Assembly (NCBI GenBank): GCA_049600855.1 | Contig: JBMYQA010000041.1 | Coordinates: forward strand, 1-30,555 | Direction: 5' to 3' | Length of the DNA: 30,555 nucleotides | Origin: JBMYQA01 sp049600855 | GTDB taxonomy: Bacteria > Bacteroidota > Bacteroidia > Cytophagales > Flammeovirgaceae | Shown: in pieces, positions 1 to 9,066 of the stretch | Layout of the letters: each line of letters begins with the position of its first letter | Position numbering within the stretch: position 1 is the first letter of the stretch | Position numbers and translations under genes: made by a program | The notes under the pieces: model-generated | What the model was told of the DNA's origin: nothing | What the model saw: the letters and a program-made list of their open reading frames with translations, nothing else | Databases searched by the model: none

Positions 1-1
1 A

Positions 2-1870
2 TATAGCTGGAATCGAGCGGCCGATGAAGGGATGAACTTTTATGAGAATCGCGTCATGGTAGGAGGATTGAATGAGCGGGGATTTATTTCGCCCATTGCG
101 GGGAATGCCTTGCTCTTTTACCGTTATGAATACTTGGGCGAATTGAATCAAAATGGACGCAAAGTAAATAAAATCAGGGTGATTCCTAGACGGAAAAATG
201 ACCCTACGTTTAGCGGCTTCATCTACATTGGTGAGGATACGTGGCACATCTCAGCCGTTGACTTAGGGCTAGAAAACCAGCACATTGAGTTTTTCGATAC
301 GCTCAATTTGAAGGAAGAGTACATTCCTGTACAAACCATGGATGGGAGCAAAGAACACTACATGTTATTATCCAGTAGAATTTATGCTCACTTGCGCATT
401 TTTGGCTTTGGAATCGGTGTAAATACGGTGCGGAGTTTTTCTGATTATGAATTGAATCCAATTTTTGCAAAGAAGTATTTTAATAATGAAGTCTTTTACA
501 TTCATGAAGCAGCAAATAAAAAAGACAGTAATTTTTGGAAGTTGAATCGACCAGTCGTCCTCACTGATGAAGAAAAGAAATACTATTATAAAGGCGATAG
601 TGTGGAGGTGAGAAAACAGTCTAAGGAATACCTCGACTCGTTGGACAAAGCCAGTAACAAGGTGAACTTCCTTGACCTCATTGATGGATTTTACTTTTAC
701 AAACGTTACAACAAAACCTCGTATAGTACCAATGGTTTACCAGAAGCAATTGGTTTCAACACGGTAGAAGGGCTTACCGCTAATTTACGCTTTACCATGA
801 GTAAAGGTGGGTGGAGATCGCGAAAATATTCATGGACAACCCGATTGCGTTATGGTTTTGGTAATCAACGTTGGAATGCGACTACCAATCTCTACCTTCC
901 ACTCAATCGTTTAAAACAACAATCCATCAGTTTTGGCGGGGGGCGATTTATCGAGCAATTCAATAATTACCAACCCATTTCGATGGCCATTAATACGGCG
1001 TACTCACTCTTGCGAAGGGAAAACTTCATGAAGCTCTATGGGAAAGATTATTTCCAAGTGCGCTATAAGCAGGAATTAATCAATGGAATTTATTTTGATG
1101 GAACCTTGAAGTGGGAAAACCGTGATCCTTTACAAAATACCTCTAACTATGCTTTTGTAAGCGAACGTGATGATCGAAAGTATACCTCCAACAATCCACT
1201 AAATCCTTTGAGTAGTGAAGGGATGTTTGACCAACATCAAGCTTTAATTTTTGATGCGACCATGCGTTTTGTGATTAAGCAGAAATATTCGAGAACGCCG
1301 TATGGCAAAATTCCTGAAGGTTCCAAGTTCCCCGTATTTACCTTACATTATCGAAAAGGCATTAATATGCTAGGCAGCGATGTCAATTACGATTTCCTCA
1401 GCTTAAACATGGGGCATAATTTGGATTTCGGTTTATTGGGTAAATCTAAATTTGATGTGGCTGCTGGTGGTTTCTTGAATGATACACACGTGGAATTTAT
1501 TGATTATAAGCATTTCTTTGGTAATCAGACCTTGTTTTTGAATTACACCCCAGGTTTTGGCGGCATGCGACCTCCGTTGAATCAGTTCCAACTCTTAGAT
1601 TATTATACCTTTAGTACTACTGGAAATTACTTCGAAGCGCATTACGAACACCATTTCAACGGCTTTTTAATCAACAAACTGCCGTTATTGCGTAAAACCA
1701 AGTTCCAAGTAGTGGGCGGATTAAACTACCTCCATCAAGAAGGCTTGGATCATGTAGAGCTATCCGTTGGTTTAGAAAATATCCTGAAAGTATTCCGAGC
1801 AGATTTTGTAACGGGCTACAGCAACACCGATCAACTAGAAGGCGCCATTCGCTTGCAATTAGGATTCTAG
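2..1870 (+). CDS. DUF5686 family outer-membrane protein, 5'-truncated by window edge
   Basis: The frame is open from base 2, so the Met at 32 is probably internal and the true start lies upstream. The visible 620 or so residues are rich in alternating aromatic/polar strands and end in a Phe (LQLGF), as outer-membrane beta-barrels do. The text (NQRWNATTNLYLPLN, RRENFMKLYGKDYF, LKWENRDPLQNTSNYAF) matches my memory of the DUF5686 part of Bacteroidota proteins that carry an N-terminal carboxypeptidase-regulatory-like domain. That N-terminal domain would lie outside the window. The family is usually about 800 residues, which fits the missing N-terminus. Its role is unproven; these proteins are outer-membrane barrels without a plug domain. 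The gene ends in a hairpin shared with the convergent CHAT gene. The family call is from sequence feel, not a search. Confidence 0.8.
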   Translation, partial: YSWNRAADEGMNFYENRVMVGGLNERGFISPIAGNALLFYRYEYLGELNQNGRKVNKIRVIPRRKNDPTFSGFIYIGEDTWHISAVDLGLENQHIEFFDTLNLKEEYIPVQTMDGSKEHYMLLSSRIYAHLRIFGFGIGVNTVRSFSDYELNPIFAKKYFNNEVFYIHEAANKKDSNFWKLNRPVVLTDEEKKYYYKGDSVEVRKQSKEYLDSLDKASNKVNFLDLIDGFYFYKRYNKTSYSTNGLPEAIGFNTVEGLTANLRFTMSKGGWRSRKYSWTTRLRYGFGNQRWNATTNLYLPLNRLKQQSISFGGGRFIEQFNNYQPISMAINTAYSLLRRENFMKLYGKDYFQVRYKQELINGIYFDGTLKWENRDPLQNTSNYAFVSERDDRKYTSNNPLNPLSSEGMFDQHQALIFDATMRFVIKQKYSRTPYGKIPEGSKFPVFTLHYRKGINMLGSDVNYDFLSLNMGHNLDFGLLGKSKFDVAAGGFLNDTHVEFIDYKHFFGNQTLFLNYTPGFGGMRPPLNQFQLLDYYTFSTTGNYFEAHYEHHFNGFLINKLPLLRKTKFQVVGGLNYLHQEGLDHVELSVGLENILKVFRADFVTGYSNTDQLEGAIRLQLGF

Positions 1871-1916
1871 TACTAGGCCAAATTTAAAACTAACACTAGA
1901 GAGATATGGTCTATTT

Positions 1917-1957
1917 ATCGCGTTAGAGCATGCTGAATATGCTCTAACGCGATTTTG
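1917..1957. terminator. Bidirectional hairpin terminator between convergent genes
   Basis: A perfect 15-bp stem pairs 1917-1931 with 1939-1953 around a 7-nt loop. The core arm is cgcgttagagcat. It lies 46 nt after the stop of the DUF5686 gene and 5 nt before the end of the convergent CHAT gene, with TTTT at 1953-1956 on the + strand. Position and symmetry suggest it serves both genes. Confidence 0.85.
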
Positions 1958-1958
1958 A

Positions 1959-4900
1959 TTACCTCCAATCCCCTGTTAATATAAATGGAGCCCAGTAATG
2001 AGGATGTTTGTAGTTTTCTTGTTGCCCTAATTGAATTTGGGCTTTTCGCAGCGCTGCCACTTTTTCCATGGTAGCCAAGTTTTGGTAAAAGTACTTCATG
2101 AATAAGGCCGTGGCTTTAGCATCTACCGGCCAAAGTGAGCTGACTACGGTATTCGCTCCAGCATCAATAAAGCCCATGGCTGGATTTACCGATGCGTACG
2201 CTTTTTGATTTGATACCACTATTTCACAGTTCGATAAAGTAACTAATTGATAATGAGGCAGTTTTTCAATTTCCCAAATTTGTTCCATGCCCAACTGCTT
2301 ACCTGCTCCTAGTGTGAGGTAGGATTGCCCAAAATTAGCATAATCAAACTGACTTGGTATGGCAAAATGTAATGCGTTGTATTGCTCTGAGGCTTGCTTG
2401 ACTGCCTGTGCGGTAACCTGATTGCGAACAACAGCTTTCGAATTGGGGTAAATTACTTTAATGTCATTAATTTCTTTTTCGGAGGCTGATCGTGTTTGAC
2501 TCGCATTTCCAAAAGCGAGTACGTTTAATGGTTCTTGTTTAGATACAAAATCTTCTAGCATGCTTAAAGCATTCAAGTAAAATACCGTATGCTGTTCTAC
2601 CAAAAACTGAAACTTCCCATGATCGTTCTTCTTACCCAACAGCTGAAATGGCAAGAAGTGCAGCTGACCAGCAGGTATAATGCCCACTTTGTTGCTAGAC
2701 AATACTTCTTGTTCTACCGGTTTAATGAGCCAGTTATACAGTTCTTCAGAAGTAGTTTTGAATGCTGATTGCGTACCGTCAAAGCTGTTAGCGTTCAAAT
2801 CTGCTTCTTCGTGATTACCCAAAACACCTGTATTTGCTCCTTCGATACGATTCGATCCAAAATGATGCATGAACGCAATTTTTTTACTCAAATCATCTTG
2901 GCTTACGTTTACCGTACGGGTACTAATGGCATCAGCAGTTGATGCAAAAATGTAGAGTTTGTCTTTGCCTGCGAGGTAAGAGATTACCGTCATCCCCTGA
3001 GGAATCAAGCGCTTATTCGTAACTGTTTTCGACCCAATCGGGTGGATGTTTTTACTGAAATGCAGGCTGAGGTTAGGGTGACTATGATATGCCTCATTCA
3101 CAAATTGTGTGTATTTCTCTTTTGCCAAACTTTTTATCGCTTCGAGCCTTTTGACTTTTTCTTTGGAAAGGTGCAACTCCCCTTTGGCCTTCTCTTTCAA
3201 CAGCTCATAATCAATATGATCGAGTTTTGCCTTTAGTGTGCTCTCCTTTTGAACAACCCGCATCTTCGATTCATCAGGAAATCGAATGCGAAGCTGTTGA
3301 AATTTCGTGCGCAAGTTTTCGCGATTACTTCGATCTAATACCTCTTGAGCGAGCTCAATTTCACCTTTTTCAATCAACACATCAACCAGAGATTCATACA
3401 AATTCATTTTCTCTTCACTAGAAATAAATTTGTGGATCACCTCCTCATCATCCATAAATTTACTTTGTAAATCTTCAAGCATGGTGAGCGCTTCCATCAA
3501 CTGTTTCTTACTTTGCTCGAAGTGTTTATTTTTTTTGGAAATGAGTCCTTTATAATACAGTGCTTCCCATTTGTAGGTATTTATACCACTCGCATCGGCC
3601 AGTGCAATCGATTCATCTAAGGATTTACCAGCATCCACATCATCTTGGGTATGGTAATACAATGCGCCCAAACTTGCTGTTGCCCAAGCCATGAGGTCTT
3701 TCGATTTCAACACTTTCGTTGTTTTATACGCTTCATCTAAGTAGGCTTCAGCCTCATCGTATTCTTTTTGTTTCAGCTTCGCTTTCCCCATCACAATCAA
3801 GTTGATTGCCACTAAGCGCTGATCTTCAAATCGTCGGCCTTCGGCTAATGAAGCTAGCAAGCGTTTTTCTGCTTTTGCATAAGCTGCCATCATGAAATGA
3901 ATGGCGGCAATATGTCCATCTATTTGTGCTCGAAAAGCATCTTTTACCTTCAGTTTATCTAAAATCGCTGCTGATTTTTGAAAGTAATCCAGTGCCTTTT
4001 CATAATTGCCTTGCCAATAATAAATCGTTCCAATGTGATTGCTCGACATGGCAGTTCCGTATTCATCAGCCGTACGTTTATATACACTATCGGCTTGTTC
4101 ATAGTAGCGAATAGCCTGCTGATAGGCTCCTTGCAGTTTTTTTACATCACCTAAGTGGGTATAAGCCGTGGCTTCTCCCCAAGGGTTTTCACTTTCTTGG
4201 AATGCTTTTAGCGATTGTAATTGAACCTCAAGTGCTTTATCAAAATCGCCCAGCGTGCGGTAAACCGCCGCTTTTCCTGTATTTGCTAGGGCAACGCCAT
4301 CAATATTTGCTGACTTTTTGGCAATGAATTGCGCTTCTTCATAAAGCTCAAGCGCTTTGTCAAAATCGCCTTTACTCACATATAATTGAGCGATATTGAT
4401 GGTCGTGTTTACCTGCTCTGTATAGTTTTTAGTAGTTGTGTAATGTTCCAATAAGGAGAGGTAAACCTGTTCGGCTTGGTTGTACTTGTTTTGCGAAACC
4501 CACATTTGGGCTAAACCCGTTCGGCAATGTGCTACCGCATCTTTATCGTGAATCGCTTGCCCCAATGCAATGGCTTGATTGTACAACTGCGTAGCTTCGT
4601 CAAAGTCATAGTTCGCAGATTTAATTCCTGCGAGTTGCGCTAAACAGTAAGCTTGTCCTCGTTTATCATTGATTTCCTTCCGAATGGCAAGGCTCTTTTC
4701 GTAGAAATACTTAGCATCTTTATAATCGTTTTTTGCATGGTATACCGTAGCAACATGGAAAAGCATCTCTCCTTCTTTTTTCCGAGCATTCGCTAAACGA
4801 GCTAATTCGAGGGCTTGCTCAAAGTAATCCAACGATTTTTGGTAATCGTTATTCTTGCGATACAACTCACCCAAATCGGCATAAGTAGTCATTAACTCAC

Positions 4901-7900
4901 TCTTATCATTTGCCTGATTGAGTGCTTTAATGGATTGGTTATAGGCTTCTAAACTTTTTTGAGGATCGCCTGCTTGCTTGTACAAATCAGCCAAATAGCT
5001 GTAAGAAGAACCAATGCGCTCATGGTCGTCAATTGATTTTGCCAATTCAATGGCTTTGAGGTGATTTTTGATGGCTTCATCATATTCCAATAAACGCCAA
5101 TGGCTTAAGCCTACATTCGATAAAACAATGGTTGCATTGCCTGTATCTTGAGCTACTAAATAACCATTGAGTGATTTTTCATACAGTTTAATCGCTTCTT
5201 CGTATTGTGCTTGTGCATCGCGAATGTATGCCATATTAAAATAGGCATGTGCGATATCTGACTGACTTTCCAGCTCTTGATAAATTTTTAGGCGCTTTTC
5301 CTCTGCGGCCATTGCCTGCTCATGAAAGCCATTCGCTAAATGATTTTCAGCAATTCTACCAAATACTTTAGCCATGGTGAACTTATCTTCACGAGCTGCT
5401 GTGCTTTTGACTACTGCTTCGATCAATTGAAGACTTTTACTAAATTGTTCATCTGCTTTTTCAAACGCTTCCTTTTGGAAATAACGGTAGCCAATATCTG
5501 CTAAATCTTCAGCGATTTCGCGTTTATGTTGGTCAGAAGGCTCTTTTGCCAATAGTTTTTGATGCAACGCAAGACCTTTGGTATTGTATTCAAGTGCTTT
5601 GTCGAATTGACTTAGGGCAGCATAATTGATTGCAATATTGTTGTAAAGGGTTGCTAAGTTTCCATCATCCCCTGATTCCTCATAGATGATAATGGCTTTG
5701 TGGTAGTGATCAATGGCTTTGTGGTAATCTTTAATCTTATCGCCATAAATAATACCTAAATCCCAATAGGCATCGGCTTCACCTACCAAGTCATCGTAAT
5801 GCTGATAAATCGGAATGCGCTCCTGTTGCCATTTTAAGGCCGCTTCATAATCTCCTAATCTCATATGCACATCGGCTAAGCCATCTAAACTTTGAGCAAG
5901 CTCACATTGAGATGTACTGTCTTGCAGTGCATCAGCTAACTTTTTTCTGATTTCGTGCGATGCTTTATAGTTGTTTAGTGCATTTTGGTAGTCCTGAAGC
6001 CGATTATAATTCAAGCCAAGGTTTCGGTATAACGTGCCTACCGAACGCTGAATGCCTTCTTTTTTGTAAATGAGTAATGCCTTTTTATAGTAATTAATCG
6101 CCTGTGCCGGTTGATTTTTATAATCGCTATATATGATGGCAATATCCCAATATGCATCACCCTGCTCGGTAGGTTTACCATGTTTTTCGTGCAGTGCCAA
6201 TCGTTTCTGATAATAGTCAAATGCCAGATCGGTTTGCTCGCGTTTACTGTGGAAGTCTGCAAGATGATCGTATATCCAAGCCAAATCGTTTAGCGTTTCA
6301 GCACTAGGAGATTGCTCCGCGATTTTCTTTTTGATCGTCAACGCTTTTTCGTAGTAGATCAATGCCGTGTCATATACTTCTTTTCTGAAATAATTTAGGC
6401 CAATGTATTGGAATAACCGACCTTTTTGCGCCTCATCGTCCAGCTCTTCATAAACTGACAAGGACTTTTGATAGGCAGCTATTGCCTTATCGTACTGTTT
6501 GAAGTTTTCTCCAAACGTATTTCCCATATCCCAATACGCAGCTGCAACTCCCGCTTTATTCCCCGACTTTTGATGACTTGCCACCCGATCTTCAAAGAGC
6601 TTGATTGCATCACCACTGTTTCCCAGTTTCGCATTAAGTTGGCCTACTTTGGCAAGTATGCGATTAACTTCCGTTTTATTCTTTTCAGATGGATAATCTT
6701 TCGCCATCTTTTTACGAAGCTCATAAAGCTGTTGGTTAATCGTTAAGGCATTTTTGAGATCACCTTGATCAACAAACGTATTCGCCATAGCCTCAGATAC
6801 GCGGGAAAAGCTATTAAAAGTCGCTTCTGAAGGCGATTCTTTCATCATGGAATAATTCAACGCTACAGCAGGTTGGTAATACACCAAGGCGGAATCATAG
6901 TTGCGCTGATTGTGGTAAATGGCCGCAATATTTTTATAAACCGTAGCTGCGAGCGGTTTCTGATCGAGTTGTGTGGTATCGTATACATTGAGTGCCTTAA
7001 GGTAATAGTGAAGCGCATCCGCTTGTTTGCCCAATTGTCCACTTCCAAATCCTAAATAGGCGAGTGTTAACCCATAATTATAGGTGTTAGCAGGAGGAAC
7101 GTATTTTAATTTTTGCTGTTGATACTCTAAATACTTGGCGAAATCCTTATTTTGCTCTGCTTGTACGGCCAGTTTTTGAAGTATTTCCACAAAAGCCTTC
7201 CGATATGACTCAGAGTTATCTCCTTTAGTTTTTCCAAATTGCAGGCATTCGGCATAAGCTTTAGCACTTTCTGCAAACTGCTCATGTTTCTCATAAATCA
7301 ATCCGCGCTGCTGAAGTGCTTGAAAAGTGTATAAGGCATTTCCCGCTTTTTCTAGCCAATCGATTGCCTGCTGATTTGCCTTCAATGCACGATCTAAGGC
7401 TTTTTTTTCACCTTGCAAGTCAGCTTGGTAATAATAGGCCAAGCCTGTTTCTTCATCCGTGCCAATAATTTTATAAAAGCGAATGGCGATCTGATTCAGT
7501 TGGAGGGCTTTGTCTAATTCCTGTTTTTGATCGTAAAATGTCGTCAATCGTTTCCAATAAGCCAATACATCTTTAGTAATGTAGGAGCGATAGGCATTTT
7601 GAAAACGATCGACCTCTACAGGACTTTTGGCTTCCAAAAAGATATCGGCTAAATCGGCATAAGACATCGCAGCACCTTCGTAGAGCCAACTTGCCAATTC
7701 AGCACCAACATCTAATTTTCGACCCATGTATTGATTGGGAGCCACATCGAGGTAACGGAAAAAGCTGCGTACATCTCTAGGTCTGATGTTCATCAATGCT
7801 TGATAAAGGGTTAAGCCTTGATATTTCCCATAATTAATCGTTAATGAATCAAAACGCTCCTTATTAAACTTCCCCATTTCTTGTGCTTCGCGCTGTGCAT

Positions 7901-8411
7901 TGCGAATGACGGCAGCCTGCTTGGTAAGGCCATCATTTCCTTGGAGATCCTCTCTCGTATAGAGTAATTGATTTTTGGCATCAGCTAAAAAGATATCGTG
8001 CTTGATGAGGTGAAAAATATCGCTATATTCCTTTTTGCTTGTGAGCTCTACTTGCAGGCGAACCACATCACCTTTAAAAACTTGGGCATTTTGCTTTAAC
8101 GTAGTTTGAAGCTCACAATAGGCATCTTCGAGTTTGGTAAGCTTCACCGCTCCCAATTCAACATTTCGACCTGGTTCATTTTTGTCGTAAAGTCCAAGTA
8201 CATGTCCTGCAGATTTTTCCGTAATCCCATCTGTGCGCCCAAAATTGAGCATTAATCGGGTCGGTTTTCCTTCTTCAGCAACCACTTCAGCAATCGGAAA
8301 GGTGAATACAAAGCCTTGTTTTTGCTGCGAAAATATGCGTGAAGTATTCGCAAAGAGTAGTAAGGATACAATAATTGCCTGAATAAAGTGATGTTTCTTT
8401 ACGCTTGACAT
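1959..8411 (-). CDS. Giant secreted TPR-CHAT domain protein (2150 aa), CHAT dyad incomplete
   Basis: Residues 1-28 form a signal peptide (basic start, hydrophobic IIVSLLLFAN, cleavage near IFS-QQ), so the protein is exported. Residues 30-130 form a beta-rich module (GRTDGIT, GDVVRL) that I do not assign firmly. From about 200 to 1690 TPR repeats run almost continuously. Residues 623-750, 751-878 and 879 onward form 128-residue super-repeats, each opening AYWD. A helical linker leads to a CHAT domain (about 1795-2148) with the usual SLWPVDAKAT and HPHYWAPFILTGDW landmarks. CHAT domains are caspase/separase-like peptidases with a His (usually in HFATHG) and a Cys (LSAC). Here Cys2062 is present (LSNCEI), but the His position is Pro2019 (HFAIPSQ), so proteolysis is doubtful. 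No cas gene is nearby. A MITE-like element sits 17 nt upstream of the ATG and may affect expression. Confidence 0.9.
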   Translation of the reverse strand: MSSVKKHHFIQAIIVSLLLFANTSRIFSQQKQGFVFTFPIAEVVAEEGKPTRLMLNFGRTDGITEKSAGHVLGLYDKNEPGRNVELGAVKLTKLEDAYCELQTTLKQNAQVFKGDVVRLQVELTSKKEYSDIFHLIKHDIFLADAKNQLLYTREDLQGNDGLTKQAAVIRNAQREAQEMGKFNKERFDSLTINYGKYQGLTLYQALMNIRPRDVRSFFRYLDVAPNQYMGRKLDVGAELASWLYEGAAMSYADLADIFLEAKSPVEVDRFQNAYRSYITKDVLAYWKRLTTFYDQKQELDKALQLNQIAIRFYKIIGTDEETGLAYYYQADLQGEKKALDRALKANQQAIDWLEKAGNALYTFQALQQRGLIYEKHEQFAESAKAYAECLQFGKTKGDNSESYRKAFVEILQKLAVQAEQNKDFAKYLEYQQQKLKYVPPANTYNYGLTLAYLGFGSGQLGKQADALHYYLKALNVYDTTQLDQKPLAATVYKNIAAIYHNQRNYDSALVYYQPAVALNYSMMKESPSEATFNSFSRVSEAMANTFVDQGDLKNALTINQQLYELRKKMAKDYPSEKNKTEVNRILAKVGQLNAKLGNSGDAIKLFEDRVASHQKSGNKAGVAAAYWDMGNTFGENFKQYDKAIAAYQKSLSVYEELDDEAQKGRLFQYIGLNYFRKEVYDTALIYYEKALTIKKKIAEQSPSAETLNDLAWIYDHLADFHSKREQTDLAFDYYQKRLALHEKHGKPTEQGDAYWDIAIIYSDYKNQPAQAINYYKKALLIYKKEGIQRSVGTLYRNLGLNYNRLQDYQNALNNYKASHEIRKKLADALQDSTSQCELAQSLDGLADVHMRLGDYEAALKWQQERIPIYQHYDDLVGEADAYWDLGIIYGDKIKDYHKAIDHYHKAIIIYEESGDDGNLATLYNNIAINYAALSQFDKALEYNTKGLALHQKLLAKEPSDQHKREIAEDLADIGYRYFQKEAFEKADEQFSKSLQLIEAVVKSTAAREDKFTMAKVFGRIAENHLANGFHEQAMAAEEKRLKIYQELESQSDIAHAYFNMAYIRDAQAQYEEAIKLYEKSLNGYLVAQDTGNATIVLSNVGLSHWRLLEYDEAIKNHLKAIELAKSIDDHERIGSSYSYLADLYKQAGDPQKSLEAYNQSIKALNQANDKSELMTTYADLGELYRKNNDYQKSLDYFEQALELARLANARKKEGEMLFHVATVYHAKNDYKDAKYFYEKSLAIRKEINDKRGQAYCLAQLAGIKSANYDFDEATQLYNQAIALGQAIHDKDAVAHCRTGLAQMWVSQNKYNQAEQVYLSLLEHYTTTKNYTEQVNTTINIAQLYVSKGDFDKALELYEEAQFIAKKSANIDGVALANTGKAAVYRTLGDFDKALEVQLQSLKAFQESENPWGEATAYTHLGDVKKLQGAYQQAIRYYEQADSVYKRTADEYGTAMSSNHIGTIYYWQGNYEKALDYFQKSAAILDKLKVKDAFRAQIDGHIAAIHFMMAAYAKAEKRLLASLAEGRRFEDQRLVAINLIVMGKAKLKQKEYDEAEAYLDEAYKTTKVLKSKDLMAWATASLGALYYHTQDDVDAGKSLDESIALADASGINTYKWEALYYKGLISKKNKHFEQSKKQLMEALTMLEDLQSKFMDDEEVIHKFISSEEKMNLYESLVDVLIEKGEIELAQEVLDRSNRENLRTKFQQLRIRFPDESKMRVVQKESTLKAKLDHIDYELLKEKAKGELHLSKEKVKRLEAIKSLAKEKYTQFVNEAYHSHPNLSLHFSKNIHPIGSKTVTNKRLIPQGMTVISYLAGKDKLYIFASTADAISTRTVNVSQDDLSKKIAFMHHFGSNRIEGANTGVLGNHEEADLNANSFDGTQSAFKTTSEELYNWLIKPVEQEVLSSNKVGIIPAGQLHFLPFQLLGKKNDHGKFQFLVEQHTVFYLNALSMLEDFVSKQEPLNVLAFGNASQTRSASEKEINDIKVIYPNSKAVVRNQVTAQAVKQASEQYNALHFAIPSQFDYANFGQSYLTLGAGKQLGMEQIWEIEKLPHYQLVTLSNCEIVVSNQKAYASVNPAMGFIDAGANTVVSSLWPVDAKATALFMKYFYQNLATMEKVAALRKAQIQLGQQENYKHPHYWAPFILTGDWR

Positions 8412-8427
8412 GGTTTGGTAATTTTTT

Positions 8428-8716
8428 TGAATGTTCAGGATTCACTACCGTACACAAAAAAATGTGCTAAAACTCTTGCAAAATATTCAGCAAGCGCAGG
8501 CCCGAAAATCTGCCGAGGGTGGGCAGGCTTTGCGGGGAGCAGGATCAGATTTTCTTGATTTTTTCTTTGGTTCGTTTCTTTTTTATCAAGAAAAAAGAAA
8601 TGAACAGCCCTGCCCAACTGCTATAAAAACCCCTGTAACTAACTGATAATTAGCAAATTATTTATACAAGAGTTGCTGTGGATATTTTTGTGTACGGTAA
8701 TGAATGTTCAGGATTC
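8428..8716. mobile_element. MITE-like insertion with terminal inverted repeats and flanking direct repeats
   Basis: The 16-base sequence tgaatgttcaggattc occurs at 8428-8443 and again, identically, at 8701-8716. Between the copies lies about 257 bp with inverted ends: TACCGTACACAAAAA at 8446-8460 and its complement at 8685-8699. The similarity extends imperfectly over about 33 bp per end (ACTCTTG aligned at the same offset in both). The inverted repeat may also extend outward into ATTCA/TGAAT, in which case the target duplication would be the 7-base GTTCAGG. There is no transposase; the 71-codon frame inside is not protein-like. Size, inverted ends and duplicated target fit a non-autonomous element. 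It separates the CHAT start from its upstream DNA. Confidence 0.75.
8494..8615 (+). repeat. Dispersed hairpin repeat, copy 1 (inside the MITE-like element)
   Basis: This segment is homologous to the reverse complement of 24014-24109, sharing GGCCCGAAAATCTGCCGAG, GCAGGATCAGATTTTCTTGA and (A)TGAACAGCCC. Hairpin 1 is ctgcc/ggcag at 8510-8514 and 8522-8526. Hairpin 2 has a 15-bp arm at 8570-8584, loop ATCAAG at 8585-8590, and an arm at 8591-8605 (one G-T pair). This copy has about 13 extra bases (8526-8538 region) and is more GC-rich than its surroundings. Confidence 0.8.
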
Positions 8717-9066
8717 CTATTTCTTACATTCCATCAAAGACAAAATGATAAATGAACGCTAAAAATTCATTTAAGCCCTTTTTTTACTAAAGTAACGAGT
8801 TTACCCTAAAGTAAATTGAATCGCTATTACAGTATATTACAACAGATGTTAACTGACAAGATAAATCACCGAAGTTTTATTCAGGATTTTCACCCGCTCG
8901 ATTCACCACCTCAATGATGGAAAATCCCTTTTATTCATAAAAATTTACTACAGGGTTTCCTGAAAAAAATAGCTCCACTGCAAGCAACTAACAACAAAGG
9001 CCATTAGATTGTTACAAATCTTTTTTAAACGGCAATTTGTTGCTAACTGCTTGTTATACTTGAGCT
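8717..9066. other. Intergenic region without a recognised gene
   Basis: About 350 AT-rich bases lie between the MITE-like element and the next gene. The region must hold the promoters of the divergent CHAT and 186-residue genes unless the element supplies one. I found no clean TTTG-N19-TAnnTTTG match on either strand. TATACTTG at 9054-9061 is one mismatch from the -7 box but is too close to the ATG at 9067 for a normal leader. Confidence 0.5.

Noticed and set aside
1959..8411. TPR-CHAT protein as a CRISPR-linked (Craspase-type) protease
   Set aside because: It has a signal peptide, lacks the catalytic His, and no cas gene or CRISPR array is in the window.
8431..8646. 71-codon + strand ORF and a 60-codon reverse ORF upstream of the CHAT gene
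   Set aside because: Both lie across the inverted repeats and hairpins of the MITE-like element, and the composition is not protein-like.
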